The translations under genes and the position numbers were made by a program. From Neoceratodus forsteri (taxonomy: Eukaryota; Chordata; Ceratodontiformes; Ceratodontidae): 64,000 bases of DNA. Under the pieces are notes generated by a model, which was not told the origin of the DNA, did not search any database, and worked only from the letters and a program-made list of their open reading frames with translations. Below, piece after piece: positions 19,857 to 32,110 of the stretch. The stretch spans positions 280,734,001-280,798,000 of the forward strand of contig CM028131.1 in assembly GCA_016271365.2 (NCBI GenBank), written 5' to 3'. Position 1 is the first letter of the stretch. Each line of letters opens with the position of its first letter.

Positions 19857-20930
19857 AGAGAAGAGGGAGGGAGGAGCATTCAGGGAAGTGGCTGTGTTTT
19901 ATTTTCTTTTGTTTTAATTATGATATTTGAACAGTTTGTACTTTAAATTAGTACTGTGAGTTACAACTGTTAATTGGGCTGTGATATTGTAACTGTTGGT
20001 GGCTTGCACTAGTTGTGGGAACAGCTGATGGCTGTGAAATTTAAAGTAAAATTTGAATTTGTGCTGTTTGCCTGGTGAGAAGGGGAAGGGTAATTACAGG
20101 CACCATCTTGTCTTGCATTATTCACAGGGGAACAGAAGAGGGCGGAGTGCTCAGGGAAGTGACTGTTTTATTTTCTTCTGTTTTAATTGTGGTATTTGAA
20201 TAGTTTGTACTTTAAATTAGTACTGTGAGTTACTAGTGTTTAAATTAGCACTGTGAGTTACAACGGTTACTTGGACTGTGATATTGTAACTGTTGGTGGC
20301 TTGCACTAGTTGTGGGAACAGCTGATGGCTGTGAAATTTAAAGTAAAATTTGAATTTGTACTGTTTGCCTGGTGAGAAGGGGAGGGGTAATTAAAGGCAC
20401 CATCTTGTCTTGCATTATTCACAGGGGAACAGAAGAGGGCGGAGTGCTCAGGGAAGTGACTGTTTTATTTTCTTCTGTTTTAATTGTGATATTTGAATAG
20501 TTTGTACTTTAAATTAGTACTGTGAGTTACTAGTGTTTAAATAAGCACTGTGAGTTACAACCGTTACTTGGACTGTGATATTGTAACTGTTGGTGGCTTG
20601 CACTAGTTGTGGGAACAGCTGATGGCTGTGAAATTTAAAGTAAAATTTGAATTTGTGCTGTTTGCCTGGTGAGAAGGGGAGGGGTAATTAAAGGCACCAT
20701 CTTGTCTTGCATTATTCACAGGGGAACAGAAGAGGGCGGAGTGCTCAGGGACGTGACTGTTTTATTTTCTTCTGTTTTAATTGTGATATTTGAATAGTTT
20801 GTACTTTAAATTAGTACTGTGAGTTACAAGTGTTTAAATTAGCACTGTGAGTTACAACGGTTACTTGGGCTGTGATATTGTAATTGTTGGTGGCTTGCAC
20901 TGGTTGTGGGAACAGTAGATGGCTGTGTTA
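19857..20930 (+). repeat. Tandem array of about 297-bp monomers (3.6 copies) upstream of CR1
   Basis: Units begin at about 19857, 20131, 20428 and 20725 at the string AACAGAAGAGGGCGGAGTGC or its degenerate form. Units two and three are 297 bp each. Unit one lacks a 23-bp stretch containing an internal repeat of ACTGTGAGTTAC. Unit four is cut near 20930. The three complete units contain GGCACCATCTTGTC, the reverse complement of a YY1-like CAAGATGG core. The array lies upstream of and collinear with CR1 ORF1, so it may be that element's 5' promoter array; that link is inferred. Confidence 0.88.
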
Positions 20931-21689
20931 AAGCTCCCCCACCCACGCTGTGTTACAGGCTTTCCTAAATACTGAAAAGCCACTGGGGGTTGGGCTTGAA
21001 GGCTGTGAGGGAGGAGCTTGTGGAGATACAAACTGCCCGTATGAACTAACTCTTAAAGCTAATAGTCAGGTGGTAAAAGTTCAGACACAGGGGGTGTAGG
21101 TGGGTGGAGATACAAAGGTTTACCAAGCCCACAGGGTCTCTTGCAGTGATTGTTATGATATGATATGAAAGCTAGCCTTGTTACATGATGTCATATTTGG
21201 ATTTGATATATACTAAGGTGGTAATATATTACTAAGCTACAGATCTGGCATACTCAGGGCTGTGATAAGTATTTACGGTTCATAAGAGCTGTAATACACT
21301 GAGAGGATTGTACTAATGTGTTACTGAGTAAAGGCCATCAAATGAGGACCAAGGGGTTAAAGAAGGACTGCTATCAGACTGGTAATAGAGCATATAAGTT
21401 TGAGAGTAAGGACTGGGGGACAAATGTGGGGATACACTTAAGCCAAAATTGCGGGGGACAGGTGTGGGGCTACACTTAAGCCAAATGTGAATAATGGGGA
21501 GTAGGTGCGAAGGGCTGCAAGTGGGGAATGTGAGGGGCGGTGGAAGTGGATGGAAATGGATAAGGGTGGGTGGAGGCTGCAGAATAGAGGGTGGAATAAT
21601 GGGCACCATGGAGGGAGGGCGGCAGGCACAGGGAGTATAGTGAGTTGCAATGGATGTGGGGCAGCTGTTTGGATGAATTTATTATAGAA

Positions 21690-22757
21690 ATTGGGAGGCT
21701 GTCCAATTTACTGCAGGCTAAGGAAATTGGAGGATGAAGTAATGGGGTTATGCAGGGAACTAAGGAGAGTGGGGGGAGCTGAGGCAGGAGTGACCCCACT
21801 AAGAAGGGGCAGAGAGGAACAGCAGAGCTAAAGATGGGATATAAGGAGGATGGGGGAGGTGAGTGGAGGTGCAGTAGGAGGAGGAGGAGGGGATCAGGGA
21901 AGGAGAAAGGAGGCAATGGGCACCATTGCAGGGTTATCAAGCAATAGATTAGCAGTGTTGGCAGAGGAAGGGGAAGGGGAGGTATCTGAGCTGTGAGGGG
22001 GGGGGGAGGGGGGTAGGAAAGGTCCAAGAGGCAGGAATTACAGTGAGAAACAGAGATTGGAGAGGAAGGGTAGGGTAGAGGAGGAGGGAGAGGTGGTAAC
22101 AGTAGGGGAGGCAGCAGGGGGGAATGATTCAAGGAGCACAAAAGGTGCAGATGAGGGATGTAAGGAGGGAGGCAGCGGGGTTCCTGGGGGAGTGGACAGG
22201 GATCACAGTGGAAAGGGTGGTCAGGATCAGAATGATGGGGGAGGTGTTGGTGCTGGGGGACTCCATACAGAAGGGGATCAGATGGGGAGGAAGGGGGGAA
22301 AAGGCACAGTCGTATCTGGGTCGACGCAATTTCGGGGTTGACAGCAGACAGGACAGGGCCGGCTCTTCTCAAGTGCGAAAGCAGAGGGAGGATGAAACCA
22401 CACGTGTTGGTGCATATGGGAATAAATGACCTGGCCGGGGAAACAGTGGAGGTGGTGAAGGGGAGGTTCAAGGAACTGGATAGGCAGTGTGAGGAGGCGG
22501 GGGTGTTGGTGGCATTCTCTGAGATGCTACTGGTACCATGTGCAAGTATAGGGAGAAAAAAAAGGATAGAGGAGTTCAATGGGTGGCTGAGGGATTGGTG
22601 TCGAACCAGGAAATATGGACTGGTGTCAGATTGGGGCAGGACCTGGGACAACAGTGATCCATATGCAGGGGACAGGTTACATTTGAGCAAGGAGGGGAAG
22701 AGCATACTCAAACAGGGAATGGAGGGGTATATCTCAACAAGGGTGGATTTACACTAG
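21690..22757 (+). pseudogene. CR1 ORF1 with SGNH/GDSL esterase domain
   Basis: The N-terminal part shows a heptad-like RLRKLEDEVMGLCRELRR (about 21711-21764) and NRLAVLAEEGEGE near 21950. The C-terminal part is an SGNH hydrolase: VLVLGDSIQKG carries the block-I serine (about 22240-22275), HVLVHMGINDL (about 22404-22436) is the block-III G-x-ND with Asn, and DRLHLSKEGKS (about 22672-22704) gives the block-V histidine. All catalytic-block residues are visible although the frame is interrupted between block I and block III. Esterase-type ORF1 proteins are known from several CR1 and L2 lineages and are thought to help the RNP meet membranes or lipids. Confidence 0.8.
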
Positions 22758-22879
22758 GAAGGGGGGCAGTGGTGAGGGGACTGTTGTTAGAAACAATGCC
22801 TGGAAAGGGGAGCATAGGACGTTCACCCTCCTAGTTAGAGGTGAAGGCAGTGAGGAGGGGGCACAGAGAGGACCAAAGG

Positions 22880-23610
22880 GGGGGAAGAGGAATTGTAAGG
22901 TTGGGGAGGCAACAGGATGGAAGGTGGTCTCACTGAACACAAGAAACCTAAGGTATAGAACTGAGGAGTTACAAGCTCTCTTGGCAGCGGAATTGGTGGA
23001 CATAGCGGCCATCACGGGAAATATGGGCCACCCAGTACCAGGACTGGGATATGATGATCCCAGGGTACAGGCTATTCAGGAAGGATAGGGCCAAGGGGGA
23101 TGGGGAGTGGCGATCTATGTAAGGGAGGGGATTAAGTGCATAAGGGAGGAAGGGGAGGAGGGAAGACAGAAGCTCTGTGGATGCAGTTCCAGGATGCGAG
23201 AAATAGGACACTAAGGATGGGGGTAGTGTACAGGCCACAGTCACAGGGTTATAACCTGGACCAGGAACTGGAAGATCAAATTCGAAGAGTAAGCAGGAAG
23301 GGAAGCACGGTGATGGTCAGGGATTTCAACCTACTGGGGGTGGATTGGAGCACACCTGCCACCATGAGTGCAAGAGAGGGGGTCCTGTTGGAAGCTTTTC
23401 AGGACAGCTTCTTGACACAAGCTGGTACAGGGGTCAACACGGCTAGAAAGGTTTTGGACCTTGTAGTGTATAACGGGGAAGGTGTAAGGAACTTAGAAGT
23501 GGGGGAACCACTTGCTGGGAGTGACGACTACTTGGTGTGGTACATGCTAAACATGGGGAGGGACACAGGGGGCACTGGTACAAGGGTGGTTGAGTTTGGA
23601 GGGAGAATTT
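22880..23610 (+). pseudogene. CR1 ORF2 endonuclease domain (damaged)
   Basis: The domain begins with NTRNLRYRTEELQALLAAEL and continues, after frame changes, with WGVAIYVREGI, LRMGVVYRPQS, STVMVRDFNLLGVDWSTP and LDLVVYNGEGVRNLEVGEPL. Two diagnostic sites are altered: the usual GDFN is RDFN, and the terminal SDH reads SDD in LAGSDDYLVWY. These changes would weaken or destroy nicking. Confidence 0.78.
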
Positions 23611-24032
23611 AGAATGATGGGGGAAATTCTGAGCAAGCACCTGGTAGACATCCAGCAACACATGGATGCAGATCAGAAGTGGAATATAATAAGGGGAGAG
23701 CTGGCGGAGGCAACAAAGACCTGTACTAGGGAAAAAACAAGAAGTGCAGTGCAAAGAAACCCATTTGACTGTCACCAGAGGTCAGGGAAGGGGTGAGAGC
23801 CAAGAGGGTGGCATTTTGGAAGCATAGGAAAACGGGGAGTGGAGAAGATAAAGATGTATACAGGGAAAAGTCTAGGGAGGTTAGCAGACTGGTCAGGGGG
23901 GCCAAAGCATCTAGAGAGCTGAGACTGCTGCAGGGGATCAAAAGAGGAGAAAAAAGACTTCTTCCATTACATAGGTGAGAAAAGGAGAAGCAAAGACCAG
24001 CTTGTGAGGATCAAGAAAGAGGGGGTGGGTGG

Positions 24033-25480
24033 GTGGAGAAGAGTGGAGCAGGCAGAGGCACTGAACAAGTACTTCTGCTCTGTGTTCACGCAGGAGAAGG
24101 GGGGGCAAATACCTCAGGCAAGTGGGGGGTGGGTAAGGGGGAGAGGATGACAGATGTAGGGATTACAGAGGGCAGAGTGCTAGAGGGGCTGAGGGCATTA
24201 AGAGTGGACAAAGCACCTGGGCCGGATGGCATTTACCCTAGAGTACTGAGGGAAGTGGCAGAGGTCCTTGCGGGGCCGCTGGCAGACCTGTTCAATACCT
24301 CCCTGGAGACAGAATATGTACCACAGGGCTGGAGGATGGCCCACGTGGTTCCCATCCATAAAAGTGGGCCAAAGGATGAACCAGGGAGCTACAGGCCAGT
24401 GAGCCTCACCTCGATCATGGGCAAACTCATGGAGACCATCCTAAAGGAGAGGCTCATGAGCATCTTGGAGGCAAACGGTATCCAGGATGACCAGCAACAT
24501 GGGTTTGTCATGGGCAGATCGTGCCAGACAGACCTGGTAGAGTTCTATGACTGGGTGACATGGGAACTGGACAAGGGTCATGCTGTGGACGTCCTTTACT
24601 TGAACTTTAGTAAGGCCTTTGATTCAGTGCCACATGGGAGATTGGGGGGGAAGCTGGAGTATGTGTGGACAGGACCAAAAATGGTGACCTGGATCAGGAA
24701 CTGGCTGAGGGGGAGACAGTAAAGGATGGTGGTGGTGGGGGGGGCAACTCTCATCACCAAGAGCAGTGACGAGCGGGGTACCACAGGGATCTGTGCTGGG
24801 ACCAGTAGTGTTTGAGATTTTCATTGCCGATATCTCGAATGGGATCCGGAGCAAAATCAGTCTGTTCACAGATGATACCAAGATGGGAGCTGTGGTAGAT
24901 GACAGGGGGGGAGGAGGGTTGCAAGAAGACCTGAATAAGCTGCAGGAGTGGGCAGATAAATGGCAGCTGGGGTTCAACGCCAAAATGTGCAAGATTCTGC
25001 ACTTCAGAACCTGGAACCAGCGGAGAGATTATCACTTAAATGGTGTTCAATTGGGTTGCTCCACAAAAGAGAAGGACCTAGGGGTGATCATAATAGAGAG
25101 CATGAACAACTCTGTTCAATGCAGAAGGGTGGCGGCAAAAGCCAACAAAATGTTGGGGTGTATAGCTAGAGGGATCTCCTCCAGAGGTAGGGAGGTTATC
25201 CTGCCCATGTATAGGTCACTGGTCAGGCCCCACCTGAAGTACTGGTGCAATACTGGTGCCTGTTCCTTAAGAAGGACATCAGATTGTTGGAGGGGGTACA
25301 GTGTAGAGCTACAAAGATGATCCAGGGATTGGAGGGCAAGCCATACGAGGAAAGGCTGGGGGAGCTGAATATGTACTCTCTGGATGAGAGGAGGGACAGG
25401 GGAGATATGACTGAGATCTTTAAGTACCTGAAGGGAATAAACAAAACTAATACAGAGAGGATTTTGTAGAGGAGAAAGGG
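24033..25480 (+). pseudogene. CR1 ORF2 reverse transcriptase and C-terminal domain
   Basis: In order: LRVDKAPGPDGIYPRVL, HVVPIHKSGPKDEPGSYRPV, QQHGFVMGRSCQTDLVEF, VLYLNFSKAFDSVPHGRL (motif A; the usual LDFS is LNFS, losing the catalytic Asp), TSGVPQGSVLGPVVFEIF (motif B), SLFTDDTKMG (FADD altered to FTDD), GFNAKMCKILHF and the C-terminal ATKMIQGLEGKPYEERLGEL with MYSLDERRDRGDMTEIFKYL. Order and spacing match CR1 ORF2. A frame change near 24720 and others near 25250 and 25470 interrupt it. Confidence 0.85.
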
Positions 25481-25770
25481 GAGGGACATGAGAGGACACC
25501 AACTGAGACAGGAGGGGTAGATTCAGGGAAGAGAGAGAGATGAGGAGAAATTTTTTTATGGAAACAGTGGTGGACAAGTAGAACTCCTTGCTGGGTGAGG
25601 TAGTGGCCTGCAAGACGGTAGACAGCTTCAAGTGGGGTTGGGATAGGGGAAGGGGAAGGGGTAATAGGATGGGGAGAAGGGAGGGGCAGTAGCATTATAA
25701 GGTGCTAGCTGTGCACTCGAGCAGACTCGCTAGACCGTGAGGCCTGTTTCTGCTGGCATTTTCGTATGTA

Positions 25771-26202
25771 TGAACTGGGGAAAGATCTTCACCTTACGAA
25801 CTGTGACAAAACACTTCAAGCTGCAGCAAGGAAAGTGTTGGGCAAACATGGTGCCACTGTCCTCTCTGGGCTAAGTACAGTCACAGAGTACTTTACTTAG
25901 CCCTTGGATAAAAGCAGAACCAGAAAACATCTGATCAGAGATTATAAAAGCTCTAACATGCACTGCAGGCTATTGAATCTCTCACTGCTGCCTACTGCTC
26001 TGATGTCAGCTGCAGGGGATTCTGGGATTTGTAGAAACTGAAAATGTCAACCTAGAAGTAAACAAAATTAGTCTTACACAATCTACTATACTACAGTAAA
26101 CAGTAAGTAAACCAAAATGTTTCTGTTCACAAAGTGCACATTGTGACCAGTCCCACACTTGAGTGTGGGGCCCTTTGTGCTGACGGTTCCCCTTTAAAAT
26201 CA
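25771..26202. other. Unassigned sequence
   Basis: No recognisable repeat, promoter or coding signature between the CR1 end and the inverted repeat copy A. Confidence 0.35.
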
Positions 26203-26812
26203 GCGACAAGTGTAACAATAATTGTCTTCTGAGAGCAGACAAATGGGCCTCCTGTGGTTTTTTTTCTCCGATTAGTATTCATTTTAGTGATGGATTTATG
26301 ACCCGATCCTAAACCAGAGATTTTTATCTTTTCTCTGAGTCAGTGCCTTTTGTTTCTGTTTGTGACATCAAACTAGGAGTGACATGTAGTGGGAATAATG
26401 TGGCTTGGCTCGCGAAGGTGCAGTTCTGTCAGCACAAGGCTGATTAATATTTTACTTCCCAGTCTTAGCCAGTTTGCTCACTTGAGGTGCCAGCAGAAAG
26501 GTCTATCATAGACTGATTGCAAAGGAAAGTAAAATTAAAAAAAACCAAACTAAACAAATCATATTCCAGAGTGCAGCAGCAGTTCAGTCTCTCATGACCG
26601 TCAGTTCTGATCAGCTGTTCAGACTTCAGTTGCACTTCACTTGACAGCTGACCTATTGAACTATATGAGAAAGTTGTGTTTTTTTCTTATTTGTAGTAAT
26701 TGTTTATAAACTGCTGTAACGTGGAATAATACATAATGTGTGGGGTTTCTGGCACTAGCATTGAACGTGTGTGAGCCAGTGATACCAGAACTGTTTCCCT
26801 GTGAGCTTCCTG

Positions 26813-26850
<38 letters not shown>

Positions 26851-27370
26851 TGGGGGGAGGACTCCATTACAAAACGTTTCCCAATGCATCTTTTTTTAAT
26901 GTTCTTTCACTTCATTTTATGCTGCTGATATGGCACTTAAACTCCTACATTTAAATACACCGTAGGAATAAACTCAAGTGAGTATGTGTGTGTAGGTGGT
27001 GAAACGGGTGAATGAATGAGTGTGTGAGTAGTTAGGCAGTTATTTCTTTTTTCACTGCAGTCTCCCAAATGTATCCATGTTTCCATACAAACGTCATACA
27101 TGCCTGTAAAAAATTAAAAACACAGATGTAAATATGTCCCAGGTCCCTGTCATCATGCCTACTAAATACATTGTAACCCAGATTGTGGAAGGTAAATTTT
27201 CAGTTTCAAATCTGAAATAATTTATTACAGAACATAATTCAATTGCAGTGTATGTTTGCTGCCAGTGGGGGAGGGGCGGGGCAGGGATTGAACCCGCTTG
27301 AGACCTATACACTAATTGCTGATTTTTATACATTAGCTTTTAGAAAGCAAGTATGAGAAAATGTCTTTGT
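26203..27370 (+). repeat. Copy A of an unclassified repeat of about 1.2 kb, inverted relative to 47140-39120
   Basis: From AAGTGTAACAATAATTGTCT to about GAAAGCAAGTATGAGAAAAT this sequence aligns with the reverse complement of 47140-46393 followed by 39631-39120. Examples shared by both: GGTGCAGTTCTGTCAGCACA, TTCCAGAGTGCAGCAGCAGT, GATCAGCTGTTCAGACTTCA, ATGTAAATATGTC and TTTATTACAGAACAT. Identity is roughly 75-85% by eye. A (TG)n tract sits at the same place in both copies. No long open frame is shared, so it is either an old non-coding repeat or a duplicated segment. Confidence 0.88.
26815..26848. repeat. (TG)n microsatellite
   Basis: About 16 TG units within repeat copy A. The homologous position in copy B (46501-46517) is a shorter CA run. 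Confidence 0.95.
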
Positions 27371-28575
27371 CTACAGTTTGCTAACAGCTAATTGACTTTA
27401 ATATGCAAATAGTGTATCACATACATGAAGTGTGTGTGTGACCTTTGTATGTACGCATCGAGGGATGAGTGGTTTCTGGAGTATTGTAATGGCAGCAGAA
27501 TATAATGGGGTAACATTAAGTGCCAGTGAATATGCAAAGTGTTTGGGTGGTGAATGGGCCACTAGAATATCCATAATGTGATCAGAGTGCCAACAAAAAT
27601 TGATCTGTATCATGCCCATAAACTGAAATATTGCACGGATTGATTACAACTCTGAAAAAACAGCACTCATAGCACAGATATTCAACATACTCATGATCAT
27701 GTTTCTTGTTCATGGGGTGGGGTCCTGGGAGGGCCATGTTGAAAATTTGTTGTGAAGATATTGAAAAAATGACGGGGTTATGAGTGTAAGTTTAGGGTCC
27801 ATTGAAATGCATTGGGTCGGACTTACCTTGTTTTCTCGTGTTGCAATCATCAGTTCCAGCAGTGGGACATATCTTCGATTAGGGAGTGGACCTAGAATGT
27901 GGGACATGTTTGGGTGAGTGGGGATGTGTGTGGGGTTGGGGTGGTAGGTGCTCGGGGGTTGGTTGGGGTGAGTGGGGTGGGGTCAGTTTGGTGAGGGACT
28001 ATCTTCTTTTTTACAGGAAAAAAAGACATTGAGGGACTGTTTCCTTTTTTTGTAGGGTTTACTACACTATTCAGTCCAACACTGGGGACTGGGAACCCCA
28101 GTTTCAGCTTGTACTCTGTTGTAGCATCAGGGGTGTGCACCCTGGTGTCACCACCTGTGTGTTTGGGGGGGTGGGAGTGACCTGGAGGGGAAGAGAGGGA
28201 GGTGGGGGTGGTTCTGGGGGCAGCATCCTGGTTCACTCAATCTAAATTAAATAGGGCGGGCTGGTGGAGCTGGGAGAGGGAAGAAAGAAAGCTCAAGAGA
28301 GAGAGAGAGAGAGAGAAAGACAAAGACAGTGAGAGATCACCAGCTCCCTGCTGGCACTGCAGCTGGCAACAAATCTTCATCTGCAGCTGCAGATATCAAG
28401 AAAGTTCCATTGTTCTGATATAGAGAACATGGCTAAATGGCTCCTCTCGCTAAGCTGGGCACCCTGGATTTGGGGGTGCACAGAAGAACTATTTCTGGAG
28501 TAGTTTTTTTTAAACACCACCATAATCTACCTAAACATGTCCCGCTTCACTGGGTTCAAGTGTTTGTTTTTTGAG
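27371..28575. other. Unassigned sequence
   Basis: No coding similarity. A G/T-rich patch lies at 27890-28010 and an (AG)n run at about 28295-28315. I see nothing else classifiable. Confidence 0.35.
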
Positions 28576-28704
28576 CAATAAACCATGACAGGGTGTGAGT
28601 TAGGTTGGGATTTACCCATGCCTGGTGTGGTGCTGGCTGAGTGACCAAACCACACCAGAAGTGGGTAAATCCCAGCATAACCCACACTCTGTAGTGGTTT
28701 ATTG
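28576..28704. mobile_element. Fold-back MITE, copy 1
   Basis: The two halves (28576-28634 and 28647-28704) are near-complete inverted repeats: CAATAAACCATGACAGGGTG at the left pairs with CACTCTGTAGTGGTTTATTG at the right, and both arms contain GGGATTTACCC and CTGGTGTGGT. A loop of about a dozen bases separates them. A related fold-back lies at 55097-55251. No target duplication is clear. Confidence 0.8.
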
Positions 28705-29698
28705 TGATTATACAATACAGTGCAAGCCGCTTATAACAGGCAAACCTGCGTAAATAGATCCTGCCCGTTATAGCAAGTGGGCGCTATAACCAGAAGTAAT
28801 GTTTTTTGGTTAAAACACAATGCTACATACATAGCTGAACCCGATTCACATTACTCAAAGTATAGTACAGTACGGTTCTGTATGTAGTAAGACAGGATCG
28901 CAACTTATATTTAAGTATGCTGCCATGGAGTTTATGAGTGCCTTTACTCACCTTTTCTCTTGTAGCGAGTTACAGATGGGACTGAGGAAAGACAGTGCTG
29001 GTCTGTCTTGTGGCTTGCAATGAATGGGAGTCTCAGAAATGTGTGTAGTCATGGCTGTGAGATGATCAGATGGGTTGGGCTTCAAATCAAATCAAAATCT
29101 TTATTTATCCATGCGGGCACCATTGAGCAAGGCTCATTTGCAAGGTGGACCTGGTCATGAATACATCAAAGTACAGTACAGAAACAGGTATACAAAAAGC
29201 AATAATGTACAAGCAAGAAAAAGTATATACATTGTATATAGTACAGTACAAGGTTGAAATAAAAAAAAAAAGCATTATTTTACAGTTGAAGAAGTCAGCA
29301 GATGTACAATCAACCATAGGCATACAGGGGTTATAAATAAGCAGAGATATTTTGAGTGAGGCAGCCGGCAACTACACATATAGGGGAAAGAGGCTGTGTA
29401 TGGGGTGGCTGGTTAGAGAGGTAAAGAAGAGGAAGGATATATTACCGACGACTGGGGGAAAAATTGAGCTAAAACCACAGAAAGTGACGATGGCTGTCGT
29501 GTACTTGTTTATTATGATAATGATGGAGGAAAGGTAGATAATTGGGACACTACTATGGATGGGGTGGGACTTTAGCCAGGCTGGAGTGGACTGAGAAGGG
29601 TGGGTGCAGCAGGAAGAGTTAATAGGGAAAGAGTAAGAGCCAGGGGTAGACACATGGCGAGAGTCAGGATGGAAAGGGGAAGTTGCGGAATTAGTGGG

Positions 29699-31718
29699 CT
29701 AGTGATGAGGAAAACATTTGCAAGGTGCTTTCATGTAGCGATCGTAGAGTGCCTTGAAGATATTCAGGCTAACAGGGCAGCTCAGCTTCAAGATCCTTTG
29801 TAAACCGTTCCACAATGTGGGTAAAGAGAAGCTTAGAGCAGCTTTGCCGAAATGAGTTTTGACACTTGGAACTTGGAGGGCAATTAGGGAATAGCTCCTT
29901 AGAGCGTAGGTGCCTGACACACTCTGGGGAATACAACCTGAGACATTTGATGGGAGCTTGTTGGTCACCGCTCTGAAGGCTCATAGGGCGGCATTTCTAT
30001 TCCTTCTATAGTGAAGAGAAGTCCAGCCTAACGATGAGTACAGGGAGCAGTGGTGTGTGGAAAGTGGAAGGCCAGTAATGAACCTGATAGCTCTGTGGTA
30101 GAGGGTGTCCAACTTAGCCAGTGCAGAGGCAGTGCAGTGGCTGTAGAGCAGGTCCGCGTAATCTATTAAAGATAAGAAGGTAGCTTGAACCAGTTGAATC
30201 TTGGCCTCCTTTGTGAGCAGGTGGTTAATTCTGTAGAATAGTCCTAATCTTTGCCTTAGTTTCTTCTGTAGTTCTTCGAGATGGTTGGCGAAGGAAAGTT
30301 TATGATCGAGCCAAACTCCTAGATATTTGAATTTAGCTACATACTCGAGTGTTTCTCCAAGAACAGTGGTAGTTTTTGGGATAGCTCCCCCCCAGCAGGA
30401 ATTGCCGCATGCAAGGAGGGAAGAACATGGCTTTTGTCTTTTTCGCATTGAGCAAAAGCTTTTTGTTTATGAGCTGGTATTGTAGAATGTTAAATTCAGC
30501 TTGGAGGTCTTCACAGGCTGCTTCCAGTGTGGGACGACTCAAGTACAGTACAGTGTCATCCGCGAATAAGTGGATGTTGGCTTTTTTGATGGGGTCATTG
30601 ATGTTATTAATGTAGACCGCAAAGAGGAGGAGACCAAGGATAGAGCCCTGGGACACGCCCCTCAGCATAGGTTTTAATGGAGAAAGATCACCTTCAACTT
30701 TAACCTGCTGTTTCTGTTCTCCGAGGTAGTCTGCAAACCAGCACATAGATTTATGGTCCAGGCCTAAGGTGCTTAGGGAGGAAAGAAGCAGGCTGTGATC
30801 GACTATGTTGAATGCCTTACTAAGATCCAAGAAAACGGCACAGACATGCTTCTTGTTGTCAAGGTCTAGGAGCCAATCATTGGTCACCTTAGCTAGGGCT
30901 GTTATGGTGCTGTGCTTTGCTCTGAATCCAGACTGAACCGGGTTTAATAGGCTTCTGGATTCTAAGTATACCCCTAGCTGGCCACACACTATTTTTTCTA
31001 GTAATTTAGACAGGATGGGGAGGAGGGAGATCGGTCTGTAATTATTTAGATTGCAGGGGTCACCTGCTTTTATAGAGGGATAACATGGGCTATTTTCCAT
31101 TGAGGGGGGAGGCTACCTTTGGAGAGTGACATGTTGAATAGGTAGGTGATTGGCACCGCAAGCACATGGTAGGCACATTACAGATAGTATGGCTCTATGA
31201 AGTCAAAGCCTGCTCCCTTCCTGGTGTCCAGTTGCAGCAGTAGGTCTTCCACCTCTTTTAGAGAGACAGGCAGGAGGGAGAAGGCCTCCTATTTAGAGGG
31301 GGACTCATGGGTTGGTGGGCCCTGAGCTGTGCGGAGGTCATTGGCAGGAGAAGTATCAAATGCTAGCCCTGCCGTTGCAAAATGGTTATTAAGGGCTTCC
31401 AATATCTCCGATTGGTTAGAGATAACGCTGCCACTGGACTTAATTTTTGCTGTAATGGAATTACCAGGTGCATGTCCAGACATGTCTTTTAATGTTTTCC
31501 CAGAGCTTTGAAGGATTTCTTGAGGCAGAGGCTAGCTCCGAACAATAGTAGGCGGCCTTGGCTGCTCTGACCAACTTGGTGCACTTGTTTCTTTGGGCTT
31601 TTTTCCATAAAGTATCCCTTTCTAACAGGTGAGCTTTGAGCTCAGGTGAGAACCAATGGCAGGTGCTGCTCCTGACCTGCACCTTAACCAAGGCATACCT
31701 CTCAACCTCCTGCCTCAT
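29699..31718 (-). pseudogene. LINE reverse transcriptase and C-terminal domain
   Basis: Linker: CHWFSPELKAHLLERDTLWK at 31718-31461, then a broken part to 31289. RT at 31100-30333: NNYRPISLLPILSKLLEKIV, VQSGFRAKHSTITALAKVTN, VFLDLSKAFNIVDHSLLLSS (motif A, catalytic Asp kept), RGVSQGSILGLLLFAVYINN (motif B), IHLFADDTVLY (catalytic FADD intact) and KKTKAMFF. The C-terminal part continues in another frame at 30448-29981. The catalytic box is intact although frameshifts near 30400, 31100 and 31290 disable the protein. Confidence 0.85.
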
Positions 31719-32009
31719 AAATCAGGGACAAGGCTTAAAAAAAATCAGGGACAAAGGACCAAAATCAGGGACACACCTTCAAAATTTGAGATATCTTCCC
31801 AGAAAGCTGGTAGAATATGGGACTTAGTGCAAAATGCATTTTCTAAAGAAGAACAAGTCTGTAATTTTAATGCTTGACATTGTTTTGTGCTTACAGTCCC
31901 CACTGTTCAGCCACAAAAACACAAATTTTAGGAGGGACAGAGTAAAATTTGAAGGCAAAATCAGGGACATCCCTGAAAATCAGGGACACTTGAGAGGTAT
32001 GAACCAAGG
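31686..32009. mobile_element. hAT-like MITE, copy 2, with exact 8-bp duplication
   Basis: The element (31694-32001, 308 bp) starts CATACCTCTCAAC and ends TTGAGAGGTATG. The exact 8-bp duplication AACCAAGG lies at 31686-31693 and 32002-32009. The interior repeats AATCAGGGAC several times and holds no ORF. Same family as 6961-7290 in the opposite orientation. It interrupts the linker of the minus-strand LINE, so it is younger than that LINE. Confidence 0.92.
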
Positions 32010-32110
32010 GTGCATGCTTATTTAAAGCCTCACTTAAAATATCGAAAAATTAGTATATGCCCTGTTAACCATTTTGGCTAAGAATAATTCCTGCCATCGC
32101 GGTGAATGTG

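Larger units (their letters stand above)
20931..25770 (+). mobile_element. Long CR1 LINE with ORF1 and ORF2
   Basis: A plus-strand CR1 carrying ORF1 (about 21690-22757), endonuclease (about 22880-23610), reverse transcriptase (24033-25480) and a 3' end reading GGCCTGTTTCTGCTGGCATTTTCGTATGTATG, which is a CR1-group tail. Most CR1 copies are severely 5' truncated; this one keeps both ORFs and perhaps its 5' UTR, the monomer array. The region 20931-21690 is G/T-rich leader sequence without domains. Numerous frameshifts and stops make the copy inactive. Confidence 0.85.

Noticed and set aside
19857..20930. CRISPR array
   Set aside because: The repeats are 297-bp contiguous tandem monomers without unique spacers, and the context is vertebrate.
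21476..22711. 411-residue Pro/Ser/Leu-rich frame on the minus strand
   Set aside because: It is antisense to the purine-rich CR1 ORF1, whose sense strand carries the recognisable esterase motifs.
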